Shown: one piece after another, positions 10,441 through 20,091 of the stretch
Position numbering within the stretch: the stretch's first letter is position 1
Layout of the letters: the number at the start of each line of letters is the position of its first letter
Assembly: GCA_043228905.1 (NCBI GenBank)
Contig: JBHGNT010000008.1
Coordinates: 11,346,001 to 11,410,000 of the forward strand
Reading direction: 5' to 3'
Source of the DNA: Azolla caroliniana
Lineage: Eukaryota; Polypodiophyta
Length of the DNA: 64,000 bases
Notes under the pieces: model-generated
Databases searched by the model: none
What the model was told of the DNA's origin: nothing
The model's input: only the letters and a program-made list of their open reading frames with translations
Program-made: the position numbers and the translations under genes

Positions 10441-11489
10441 TATACTAGTGATAAACATATATATGTGTATATTAGTATTTACTACGTGATATTGGTATAT
10501 CAAAGGTTGTCCTTTTCAGGAAAAGGAACATGTTGGCCGTCCTCACATTTTTTGTGAGAAAGGCATAGTCACCATCATTTAAAAAAATTTGTTTTTGTTA
10601 TTCCCCTATTTCATCTCAATTTTGCTACACGTTAAAACGAAACAAGCATAGCCACAATGATGTGCGCACAAGGGCTTGACCCACATCATGTGAGGTCGCC
10701 CATATGACACACGCATCCAACATTCCTCACTCATTACAGGATTACGATGCCACCATGAGTCATCATTACGGTAGGCATTTGTAATGAAGTAACCATGTGA
10801 TGGGTCACGTGGGTCTAATACGAAAAAAAAACTCAGCTCGTGTGGCTTGACCATTAGGTTGCACTTTGGGGTATGCCATCGTAATGATGAGACTCGAGGC
10901 TGGGTAACGTACAACATAGTTTTCTTATTAACGAGGGGGAAACAAGGACCCCAGGGCGTATATGTTTTGTTATATATATATATGAGTACATGCCTTCGCA
11001 TATCTCTCATACGCACAAACATTAAACATTCAAAAGGAGCAAACCATTTGGTTAGTTCAAGTGTTTAATGTATTTGTTCTCAACGTCTCGAGTTCAAATA
11101 TGACCAAGACCATACAACATTATTGATACATATGACTATAAAACATGTTTAGACTTTAGGTCTAAGTGCACTTTGGGGTCTTCGTAGAGCCGAAACCACA
11201 TGGGTGGGCACAAAGACATAGTTTATTGTTAACCATTTTTAGTGGTATACATCATTCATGATGCGAACATATATGGTTGAGCCTTGGGGAGCTGCTATGA
11301 AAAAATCGATATAGAGATCAAGGAAAGACATTCATTTGTCATTCCTATGGTTTGTAAAACACCTTTGTGTTACCATAGTAACCTGCTATTGAACCTCTTC
11401 TCATATTTCTAGAGCGGTATTGACATGAGATCATGATATCAATTAATGTTTGCGCATGATATGTTTACATCACGACATGATGTTATGAC
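10441..11489 (+). other. Leader of element E, no gene; tRNA-like boxes at 11050-11100
   Basis: No coding family is seen in this kilobase between leader repeats and gag. At 11050-11063 ggttagttcaagtg resembles a Pol III A box, and at 11088-11098 cgagttcaaat resembles a B box, about 35 bases apart. That could be the head of a tRNA-derived SINE. The minus-strand open frame at 10606-11022 has no family motif. Confidence 0.35.
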
Positions 11490-13175
11490 TATTTGTCTGA
11501 CCTTATCCTTTTCTATGCCAGAAATTATCATTCAATGGCTCATAATAATGACCCAATGGCATCTACCAAAGCGGAAGGAATTCAAGGAAATCCTCTTGGG
11601 CCAATCCCCATTGAGTCATATTTTTTACAGATAAAAACTTTCCTTAATTCTACCTCTTACACGAGCTTTCCGAACTTTGACAATCTGATAACGCTCTTGA
11701 GGCACATGTCATTAGTATGCAACGTGATGCAATGTGATACTAATAGACCCGATGAACGTCAAGGTGAACCATTGTTTGTCGTAAAGCCATTTATGGGAGA
11801 AAAAAAGAATGAACCAAAGAAGCTATCTACACGTGGCTGGGTAGTATGAAGATTGCATATGTTGGTCAAGAACTAGGGGGTAAGGCCGCTGCTTGGTGGT
11901 GTGGGCTCCGCAGTACAGGAAAATTGCCCCATACCTGGACAGATTTTGTCACAGTTTTTAAGGGTCAATTTCTGCAACCTCCATCTCGAACCGAGGCAGC
12001 ACAAGCCATAATGAACCTCTTAGCCAGAAGTTTTCCTCACTGGTAGATTATGTTCAGCATGCTAGAAACCAAATTTAAAAATCAAGTCTAGATGGGGACA
12101 ATTGGTTGATAGCTTGTTTTGTCAATGGCATCCCCAATTTGGACTGTCATTGGATAGCGAATGATAAGGATTCAAAATCCTTCGAAGAGGCCATTAAAAT
12201 AGTTCTTCATGATTAACGCACTTCGAAGAAGGACAAAAGGACAATAAGAAACCCGAAACATCCGGGACTAAACAGTTGCAAGTCGTTGGGAAATGCAAGA
12301 CACCCAATAAATTCATGGATCGCGATTGTAAGCGACAAAATCCTTTTTGCGCATTTTGTAAAACAAGGATAAAAGAGTAATATGTTGGAAGCGCCAACGA
12401 AAAGAGCACGACAATAAAACCAAAGTTGCAAACCATAAAGGTCTGATTCTTGATGTCCTTGAGGTCTACACACATCATTTAAGTAGTTGTACATGTTCTT
12501 TCCCTCACTATGTATTGGGACCCAATGATTTATTACGTGTAAACGGGTATATCAATGGATCTCCCGTACAATTTTCATTTGATTTAGGAAGCTCACACAA
12601 CTTTGTGAATGATCGTTTGGTTTAGATATTGGGGAATCCAAACTACCGTAAGTGATCACACCACACCTATAAGGTGCACTTGGTTTATGGAAGAGTACAA
12701 TACATCAACAGGATGATTCATTCATTACGAATTTCTATTGATACTTATATAGAGGAAGTAGATTTCCATGTAATGAATATTTGTACCACTGATGTAATAT
12801 TGGGTTATCCCTAGTTTTTTAATAAAAACTTTTCTTTATTTATTGATTGGGTTCATCATTCAATTACTTTTGTACTGAACGATTGTACTCATTTTATTCA
12901 ATGTATTAAAAAACAATCTCTTTCGATTGTTTCCTCTCCATCAATATCCGAGTTATCTTGTTCTTCTTTATTTTATTGTGTACTTGATCTGGATATTCAC
13001 GTTTATAATATCGATAATGTCTTGGGTCATTTATCATATTTTGAACAACTCAATGAAATCTTAAATGATTTTCGTGATATTTTTCCAAGTGAACTACCAC
13101 ATGGGTTACCTCATAAACGTAATATAGACCATCGTATAGATCTTGTACCTGGTGTTGCCACCATATCACTTATTG
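11490..13175 (+). pseudogene. Gypsy E gag - protease - RT start, truncated
   Basis: The plus strand holds a Ty3-type gag: a block with GGKAAAWWCGL, then TWTDFVTVFKGQFLQPP and AQAIMNLL (11846-12046), typical of the retrotransposon gag core. A decayed knuckle follows near 12320 (CKRQNPFCAFC). A retropepsin-like protease reads FDLGSSHNFVND near 12575 and DVILGYP near 12793; the usual DSG is DLG here. The frame then reaches the entry block of RT, DIFPSELPHGLPHKR and IDLVPGVA (about 13075-13170), and stops abruptly. Several stops and shifts make it non-coding today. RT, RNase H, integrase and the 3' LTR are missing. Confidence 0.8.
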
Positions 13176-13487
13176 TTGTCACCGTAGCGTCGTGACAAGG
13201 AGTGCAAGTGAACTAGCACAACTATTGAGATGATATGGGAAGAGTAAGAAAAGAAATAAAGCAATGATGCAAGTGAAACTAAGGTGAGTAGGATTAGAGG
13301 TGAACAAGAGTAAAAGAGAATGAGAGAATGAGAGAATGAGATGAAAGAAGAAGAGAAGAGTGAGTGAGAGAAAAGAGAAAAGCTTAAGAAATTTTCATTA
13401 GAAAGACCTTGTGCAAACTAGTTTCGCTCTAGGTAGAGCTCATCAGTGCCAAGGTCATTTACAACAAGAGGGTAGGTTTATATAGGG

Positions 13488-13538
<51 letters not shown>

Positions 13539-13809
13539 GGAGTTTAATGATGGGAGAGAGGGAAACGGGGAATTGTGATAGGCAAAGGATTGATAAGTGA
13601 AAGTGGGTTATATGATAAGTGATAGGTGGGGGTTGGTGTGGGTGTGGGCTCTAAGAAGAGGGGGATTATAGGGGTGGGATATAGAAGGAATATAGTATTA
13701 AGTGGGAGTATTTATGGATTTATATTTAGTTTTGACGAGAAGGGAATGAATGGACTTAGACTTAGTCCAACATATGAAGGGTCGCGGTAGTTCGGATAGT
13801 TGGGGTCAT
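13176..13809 (-). mobile_element. Possible solo or partial LTR with long GA run
   Basis: The stretch starts near TGTTGTCACCGTAGCG after the break in element E and is strongly purine-rich on the plus strand. On the minus strand it has a TATA-like box (complement of tttatatagg, about 13479). A GA microsatellite covers about 13493-13534. No coding frame is seen. The shape fits an LTR of a minus-strand element, but no partner copy or target duplication is visible, so the call is weak. Confidence 0.35.
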
Positions 13810-14550
13810 GAATTCCTAATCTAGGGGAAGATGATATTGCTTATTTCAAATCCAGAGGAGAAGTTATTGTCTTTGGTGACATGAATGCTCGTACAAGAAG
13901 TCTCCAACTTGATTCTCAAGAATCTTTCATGCCACATATCTTAAGGATGCAAGAAGATACGCAAATGTATAGTCGCTCTTCTTGCGATGAAAAAGTTCCA
14001 GACCAATTTGGGAAGTTACTCCTACAAATGTGCAATAGTACCGGATTGCTTATTGCAAATGGTATTTCCTTATGGCCCAACACCAATGCTTTTACATGTA
14101 GAAAACACAACGGAAATAGTGTGATTGACTATGTGCTACTTTCCGAAGGTATTTTGGATCGTATACATAAATTCTCAGTTCGTGAATGGACACCGGAATC
14201 CGATCATAGGCCTTTATGTATTGATCTCAAATGTATGGATATGTTTGATTGTGAACAACTGTACTTGAGAATGAACCTTAAGTGAGCGCCCATGTATTCC
14301 AAGATGGTTGAGGATATGTTACAAATGACAAAGGTACAACATAGTGCCACAGTAGAATGCAAATGGGAAGGTTTCAAGAAAGTAATTCTCTCCTGTACAA
14401 ACAAATGTTTTTCGACCAACTGCACATCTTGGAAATGCACCAAGAAACTTAGGAAAAATTGGTTTGATAAATAATGTCATGAAGCTCGAAAGTACCTTAT
14501 GGTTTTGGATGTAGTTAAGGATAAAGAGAATTACCAAAAACATTTGCATG
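13810..14550 (+). pseudogene. LINE endonuclease region, first part of a split element
   Basis: The frame at 13850-14285 is the C-terminal half of an APE-type (EEP fold) endonuclease. Motifs are FGDMNART, a central IDYVLLSEGIL strand, and the catalytic SDHRPL. In LINEs this nicks target DNA to prime reverse transcription. The N-terminal catalytic motifs are missing, so the element is truncated at its 5' end near 13810, the usual outcome of incomplete target-primed synthesis. The linker after a stop at 14283 continues to 14550, where chromovirus G1 is inserted; the RT half resumes at 42587. The frame runs on across the G1 target site when G1 is ignored. Confidence 0.85.
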
Positions 14551-14673
14551 TGTCATGACCTTATGCTACATGGGTTGAGCTCTTGACCATTACACTATCT
14601 ATTATCATACGTAAGATATTATTTTTATTTAAGTTTTACTATAGAAAATTAATGTATATTCCAGATTTCTCTG

Positions 14674-14691
14674 GAACATTCTAGAAGCTTC
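14674..14691. promoter_or_regulatory. Perfect four-unit heat-shock element in the G1 LTR
   Basis: GAAcaTTCtaGAAgcTTC is an unbroken run of four alternating 5-bp units, the binding pattern of heat-shock factor trimers. It lies 21 bases upstream of the TATA box, a normal promoter spacing. The 3' LTR copy (42308-42325) has lost the middle units. The same element is perfect in F (59886-59903) and expanded in I (60423-60496). Confidence 0.85.
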
Positions 14692-14711
14692 ATGACTACT
14701 CCTGAGAACAC

Positions 14712-14719
14712 TATAAAAG
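14712..14719 (+). promoter_or_regulatory. TATA box of the G1 5' LTR
   Basis: tataaaag in actataaaaggagg is a consensus plant TATA box. Transcription would start about 30 bases on, near 14743-14746, exactly where the PBS-complementary 12-mer begins. Confidence 0.85.
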
Positions 14720-14845
14720 GAGGCACAAGGCATTATTTCGAATCAAATCGGTTCAACGCTAGTCTTAAGCCTCCTAGCCTTCCTTGTATATTCTTCTCAC
14801 ATAATATATCACTGTCATCATCATTTTCTCCCTTGATCTCTCACT

Positions 14846-14884
<39 letters not shown>

Positions 14885-14987
14885 TCTCTCTCCTTCTCTC
14901 GAGTGTTCTACACCCTCTATTCCTCTTAGTACTAATATTCCTCTCTTAGTACCCATTTTTTTTTGTCTCAGTACTATTCCTGATAGT

Positions 14988-14999
14988 TTGAACCGATTT
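14988..14999 (+). promoter_or_regulatory. Primer binding site of G1, complementary to its own transcript start
   Basis: TTGAACCGATTT starts three bases after the LTR. It does not begin with TGG, so it does not fit the 3' CCA end of a tRNA. It is the exact complement of AAATCGGTTCAA at 14745-14756 and 42378-42389, the predicted 5' end of the transcript. This is the arrangement of self-primed elements such as Tf1 of fission yeast. F and I show matching pairs with covarying bases. Confidence 0.8.
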
Positions 15000-15136
15000 T
15001 CCCTCCTTCCGTCTCCTCCTTTCCTCTTCCTTTCCTCTTCTTATATATCCCCTTTTTTCTGGTCTTCTTTCCAGTTTCCCTCATCTTCTTACCCCTTTTT
15101 TCCCTTCATACTAATCCTCTTATCCTCCCTAGTAAA

Positions 15137-15637
15137 ATGGAAACTATTAGCGCTCAAGAATACCAATCTATTTTCTCAGAGCTCCAATGCTTAAAAGAGA
15201 AATTTGTAGCACTAGAACAAGAAAATCACCGTTTGTTGGGGGATTTTCAACAACACGAGGAGCTGACATTACGTGTACAACAACTTGAAGCGATTATTGT
15301 ATCACTTCAACAACAAGGATCAAGCACTCAAGGGATTCACAAAGAACCCAAGATCGGTCTTCCTACAAAATTTGATGGGACCCAATCATAGTTTAGAGGT
15401 TTTCTGAATCAAGTACGTTTAGTGATTCAAATGCATCCTTCTCGATATCCCACCGATACATCACAAGTGGGACTAGTAGGCACTCTACTTAGTGGCTCAA
15501 CATTGGCATGGTTCACTCTATTGTTAGAAAAAGAATCTTCATTACTAAACAATTTTGAAGATTTTATAAGTGAGTTTAAAGCTTGTTTTGGAGATACTGA
15601 CAGCATAAGGACAACAATCAACAAAATCCGATGATTA
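15137..15637 (+). pseudogene. Chromovirus G1 gag, N-terminal part
   Basis: Gag would form the particle that packages the RNA. The start ATG at 15137 (METISAQEYQ) is chosen because the related F and I copies begin with the same context. A short N-terminal coiled coil (about residues 10-65, with LKEKFVALEQENHRLL) leads into a retrotransposon gag core (GLPTKFDGTQ, then LVGTLLSGSTLAWF and FEDFISEFKACF). A TAG stop at 15389-15391 interrupts it, at the same codon as in F (45306-45308). The frame breaks at about 15637, where element A is inserted; gag resumes at 26972. Confidence 0.85.
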
Positions 15638-17109
15638 TGTTATCGTGAAGATCCGTTAGTACGTGCGGATCGTGAGGCAGAACCACTGGGGTCCTGGACC
15701 GGAAAGATTCGAAGTTTGCACTAACTTTAGCGAGAAAGTATTTAAGATAGATTGAGAGAGATTGATATGACGAAAGAGAGATATTGAGATAAATATTGAA
15801 CTTTTAACTTTTAGATTTAAGAGAGAAGATACATCAACAATAGGATTAAAAGTTTCTTATTTTTCATTAGTTTCATTTGCTTGAATCCTCCACTCTTTTA
15901 TAGATGCCCCCATGCATATAGTGCATGTGAGGGTGCAAGACATGCATGTAATCCATTAAATGCATGCTTGCCATGTCATCATCTAAGCTCTCATGTATGA
16001 GAATTTACATGTAAAAGTATAATGATAAAAATATAGCTTTTAAGGAAATGACTTGGCTTAATGGTAAGTATATTGCTTCCTATCTTTGAGGTGTAAGGCT
16101 TGCTCACATCCCTTTTATAAACTCAAAATACTACTAGGCTTTTGGTCTTGTATTTACACCGAAAATCTTCAAAACACCATGCATCGTGATCAACCGACCG
16201 ATCCATTTGTCCCAATTGGTTCAATTTGATCGTATCCGTCGCCATCTGGTCTCGGTCTCGCCATCTCGCCAGTCGCCGCCTCACCGGATCCGTCCGGTTT
16301 CGGTCGGCCAAAACTTATACAAGTAGTTAAGCCACACCCATTGATCTAGTTAGTTTAGCTCAAGTCACCTTGAACATTCTATGATCCACCGACCGACCAG
16401 TTAGTTTAGCTCAATCCGATCCCGATTCGATCCTGTCCGTCGCCATCTAGTCCCGGTCTCGCCGTCTCGCCGGTCGCCGCCTCGTCGCCTCGCCAGATCT
16501 GTCTGGTTCTGGTCGGTCAAAACTTATACAAGTAGTTAGGCCACACCCATTGATCTGGTTAGTTTAGCTCAAGTCACCTTGCACCGTGATCAACCGACCG
16601 ATCCGTCTGTCCCGATCGGTTCAATCCAATCCCGATCCGATCCTAGTCTCGCTGTCTTGCCAGTCGCCGCCTCGTCGGATCCGTCCGGTTCCGATCGACC
16701 ATAACTTATACAAGTAGTTAGGCCACACCCATTGATCTGGTTAGTTTAGCTCAAGTCACCTTGAACATTCTATGATCCACTCATAAACACAAAGTAATAG
16801 ATTTTGGCCCAGCTTATATACTCTGGGATCCTTATTTGTCCTATCTATGTGGGATATCTCGTAGTTTTATTTTTTCTCTTCATCTTCGTAAACTTCACAC
16901 TCACATAACTTGACACTAAGTTGTCCATTTCACATGTAGTAAAATGCATTCGGAAGCTCTTGAAGACATCTATCTTTTCGTAGCAAGATATTAAAGCTAA
17001 TATAAAATAGTATCTTTACTATTATTGTTTCATCTCTTGTGTGAAGAACCACACTCGATTTTGTACATTCCTCGCAATTTTCATACCATTACCAAAAATC
17101 TTCACAACA
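15638..17109 (-). mobile_element. 3' LTR of non-autonomous element A
   Basis: On the plus strand it runs from TGTTATCGTG to TTCACAACA. A pyrimidine tract tccacccccacc follows (17110-17121), the complement of a polypurine tract, so this is the 3' LTR of a minus-strand element. Bases 16900-17109 match 26770-26971 at the other end of A closely. It contains a repeat expansion (16187-16760) and an A-box-like tRNA motif at 16052-16073 antisense to the element. Its left edge weakly resembles that of the A2 LTR (for example gaaccactggggt versus gaaccactgaggt), so A and A2 are probably related families. Confidence 0.75.
16187..16760. repeat. Three tandem copies of a ~200-bp unit in the A LTR
   Basis: Units begin near 16187, 16385 and 16589. 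Each has a gatcaaccgaccgatcc-type head, a GC-rich ctcgccgtctcgccggtcg-type middle and a tail built on acttatacaagtagtt and ccacacccattgatc. The right end of A (26640-26790) has the head and middle only once. So the repeat expanded in one LTR or was deleted from the other. Confidence 0.85.
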
Positions 17110-17380
17110 TCCACCCCCACCAAATCGCACATCCTCTGGTACGTGCCAAGAAGAGAGAGTGTGAGATTTCGGCTATGGTGATCAGTACAGTATGATTCCT
17201 CCATTTTGAGCATGTCCATTTCTTTCACTCGAATCATTGTCACCACCCATTCCACCATATCATTGGCTTTTTCTTTGATATACCATGAATAATCGTCACG
17301 GCCCCTTCTTCTCTTTCCGAACATAATTGTTTAGGTTTTATGCATGTTCCAACTTTGTCCCAATCGTCTCCTTGCTCAAG

Positions 17381-17472
17381 GCACTTGAAGGTACTACATG
17401 GGGTAGTCAATGTCATTTTTGTTTTGTGTCTAAATAATGACATTGGCTACCCCATGTAGTACCTTCAAGTGC
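17381..17472. repeat. Near-perfect 36-bp inverted repeat with 20-base loop
   Basis: The left arm 17381-17416 and right arm 17437-17472 are complementary over 36 bases with one mismatch, which would be a G:U pair in RNA from one strand. The loop is 17417-17436. It lies inside element A downstream of its repeat ORF. A transcript would fold into one long hairpin of a size Dicer-like enzymes can cut. It could equally be a fold-back replication scar. Confidence 0.9.
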
Positions 17473-18957
17473 ATGCCCACTTTGAGATCCTTATGCGACC
17501 ATGCTCTATATTTCTCACTTTGTCCAGTTTCATGATACAATCTCATGTTAGAGTTGAAAATCTTCACACTAGCGTCTTTGCTAGATGTTTTGATCACATT
17601 CTTCGGATCATGATGGCTCGCTTGGCCATCGTTATCCCTTGTCATACTCGGCTCAGACTCTTTGTTGTACGCATCAGCTTTTGTCTCTATGCTTTGCTTG
17701 ACCTCTTCCTCCCACACATCAGCTTCAACCCTTGCTTCTTCGTCGTCACTGTCCTTCTCTTGGGTCTTACATTGGTTAATGCCCAAGTCTCTAGAGCGAG
17801 TGTGGAGAGATCCATATGTATTTGTCGGCCACTCCCCAACATTGTTATTTGCAGCAGCTTGGACCTTTGCTTCCCCGCCACCATCTTCTGTCTCTTGGGC
17901 CTCACGTTGGCTTTGAAACACAACTGCCAAAGTCTCTAGAACATGTGCGAAGGAATCTATTTTGTCTTTGGTCAATTGCCTTCAACACCTTTGTCTTGAT
18001 GTCATCTTTCACATAAGATTTGAACTCCCCCTTGCTGCTACCTTCCGTCTCTTGGGTCTTCTATTGGTTCTCGGACACAACTACCCAAGTCTCTGGAACC
18101 AGTGTGGGGAAAGTCTTGTCATTGCCATCATTCACTATCGACTCGTCCATATCTATCTTCGCCTCAATGTTGTGCACACCATCTTGGTCCTTCCCCTTAC
18201 TACCACCTTCTATCTCTTGGGTCTCACGTTGGCTCTCTATAACTGCCCAAGTCTCTAGAACTTGTGAGAAGGAATCCTCGGCACGGCAATCTGCCATTAA
18301 ATCTTCCATAGCCACCTCTAACTCGATGTCATTTTTCGCGGCTATCTCTTCAATCTCATGGGCCAAGTACCCATTGAACCTCTTGATCGAGCAAGCTTTG
18401 ATCATGCTTCTCTCTTCGTCACATGTATTCGTTTCGACCTTCGGATCCTCGCCGACACCTTCCGTCTCTTGGGTCTCACGTTGGTTCTTGGACACAACTG
18501 CCCAAGTCTCTGGAACAAGTGTGGAGAAAACGCAGCCGTGATCGTTGTCGACGCTTATTGTCTTGTTCATATCCTCCTCCTCGATGTGGATTTTAGAGGC
18601 TAGATCCTCCATCATGTCAATCTCACACTCTTTATCTCCCTTAATGCAAGCTTAGATTAGGCTTGATTTTTGAATGTGTGAGAAGGAATCCCCGACATGG
18701 CAATTTGCCATTAATTCTTCCTCCATCATGTCGATCTCACACTCTTTATCTCCCTTAATGCAAGCTTCAATTAGGCTTGCTTCTTCATCATCCCGAAACA
18801 TTTGTCCTCCTTTGAAGTGGCCTTCGCTGTCCTCGAGTCATCATCAATCTTCTTTTCCTGTAGGATGCGTTGTTTAGTCAGCTCGACTTCTTTAGATGGT
18901 CTTGATTTTTCTACGTTTGGTCTTACCAAGTCAATATCATCAAGCCATTGACGACGT
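17430..18957 (-). pseudogene. Element A repeat protein of unknown function
   Basis: The minus strand between the PPT side of A and the A2 insertion is coding-like over about 1.5 kb, in two or three frames (18615-18061 and 17975-17430 are the longest). A motif near LVPETWAVVSKNQRETQETEG recurs five times (centred near 17775, 17905, 18070, 18240, 18490), spaced by acidic segments such as EIEEIAAKNDIELEVAMEDL. The protein is Glu/Asp/Lys-rich with no RT, integrase or protease motif. It takes the place of pol in A, after gag. I do not recognise the family. A structural or chaperone-like role in a non-autonomous particle is conceivable but unsupported. Confidence 0.55.
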
Positions 18958-19815
18958 TGTTGTGCCTTTCGGCTCCAGATCATGGCATGAGTCGGGTGGG
19001 AACCACTGAGGTTTTGGACTAGGAGAAAGAAGAATACAATATAAGGCTAGTTATGAATAGGTAGAAAGAGAAGTAAGAAATAAAACTTGTGAATCCCACA
19101 TGTTTAGTGTATTTAATCAATATTTAGATTGTAAGAAAGAGAAATTTGATGATAAAGTCGTGAATCCCACGAATATATTAGATTGATCAATCCTTGTAAA
19201 ATAATTAACAACATTACACATCTTTCTCTCCTCCTTATATAAGGATGGAAGAGGCTAAGCATAAATAACTTCATGCTTTTTCTAAAGTGTTCATGCACAC
19301 TAAATGTGCCTGAGTTCCTTTTTACACTATGTTTTTATTTCCTAAATATAGTGCTCATGCTCGCTAGATGTGCACGAGTAATTTTTTATTGGCGTGCATT
19401 TTTCTTATAAATAAAGTATTACCACATTCTAAAAATGCATGACTTACCTTTTAATAAAGGTAGGCGTAAATAAAGGTCTTATATGTATTAAATCTATATT
19501 TAGAACACTTCGGATAAGTTAGTACAATGGTAAGGTTGGGGTCTGTCTACATAGAGGTATAGGGTTCAAATCTTGCCCTATGCATGCAAAAATCTTTTCT
19601 TCTATTTATAAATTTATCTCTTCATCCAGTGAGAGACTCTCACCGGCCTTCTTTATCCGGCTCTTGCCGCTTTTGCTTGATTCGGTTCTTACGTGGTCCT
19701 CCTTCATCTGGTTCTCACCGGTTCTCCTTACTGGGTCCTCCTTACGGTTCCTCCTTGTCCCATCCGGAGGAACCAAAATGCAATTTTCACGTTGTCTGAG
19801 AATTACACTATGACA
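18958..19815 (-). mobile_element. 3' LTR of gypsy A2
   Basis: It runs TGTTGTGCCTTTCGG to CACTATGACA on the plus strand and pairs with 25399-26251. The flanking ctcgccccctcc (19816-19827) is the complement of a polypurine tract, giving minus-strand orientation. Bases 19515-19572 hold a plus-strand tRNA-like A box (agtacaatggtaagg) and B box (gggttcaaatc). By eye the LTRs differ at several percent plus small indels, so the insertion is of middle age. Confidence 0.88.
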
Positions 19816-20091
19816 CTCGCCCCCTCCAAACCCGCACATCCTCCGGTATGTGCCGAAGTTCCCGATGCTCATTATTCGCCTTCATCCGTAGCACTCTCTG
19901 ATTCTCCCCTTATGTCGACTACGAGTTTAAGTCCACTTTCTTCGCTTTCCCCATCAACGCGATCTTTGTCCGGTTGCTCCTCGTTGTCGGTCTTGTCTAG
20001 GGTTAGGTTTATCGTCCGTCCGCTTCTTGAAGATCTTTCCCCGTTTCCCCGCTATAGGCACTCATAGTATCGTTCCATCGAACTCACATAG

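Larger units (their letters stand above)
14551..14985 (+). mobile_element. 5' LTR of chromovirus G1
   Basis: It starts TGTCATGACC and ends near CCTGATA. Its partner is 42161-42581. The flanks gcatg (14546-14550) and acatg (42582-42586) are probably a 5-bp target duplication with one change. In order it holds an antisense tRNA-like module, a perfect heat-shock element (14674-14691), a TATA box (14712-14719), the predicted transcript start with a self-primer (14745-14756), a CT microsatellite (about 14850-14884) and pyrimidine-rich sequence to the end. By eye the two LTRs differ at roughly one base in ten plus indels, so this is an old insertion. Confidence 0.92.

Noticed and set aside
14774-14956. 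Minus-strand Arg/Glu repeat protein
   Set aside because: Translation of the CT microsatellite in the G1 LTR.
15632-15641. Target duplication of element A
   Set aside because: Left flank (gatta) and right flank (acgcc) do not match; they may be decayed or partly deleted, so no duplication is claimed.
17240-17443. Protein-coding gene over the hairpin arm
   Set aside because: The minus-strand frame reads through the inverted repeat by chance and shows no motif.
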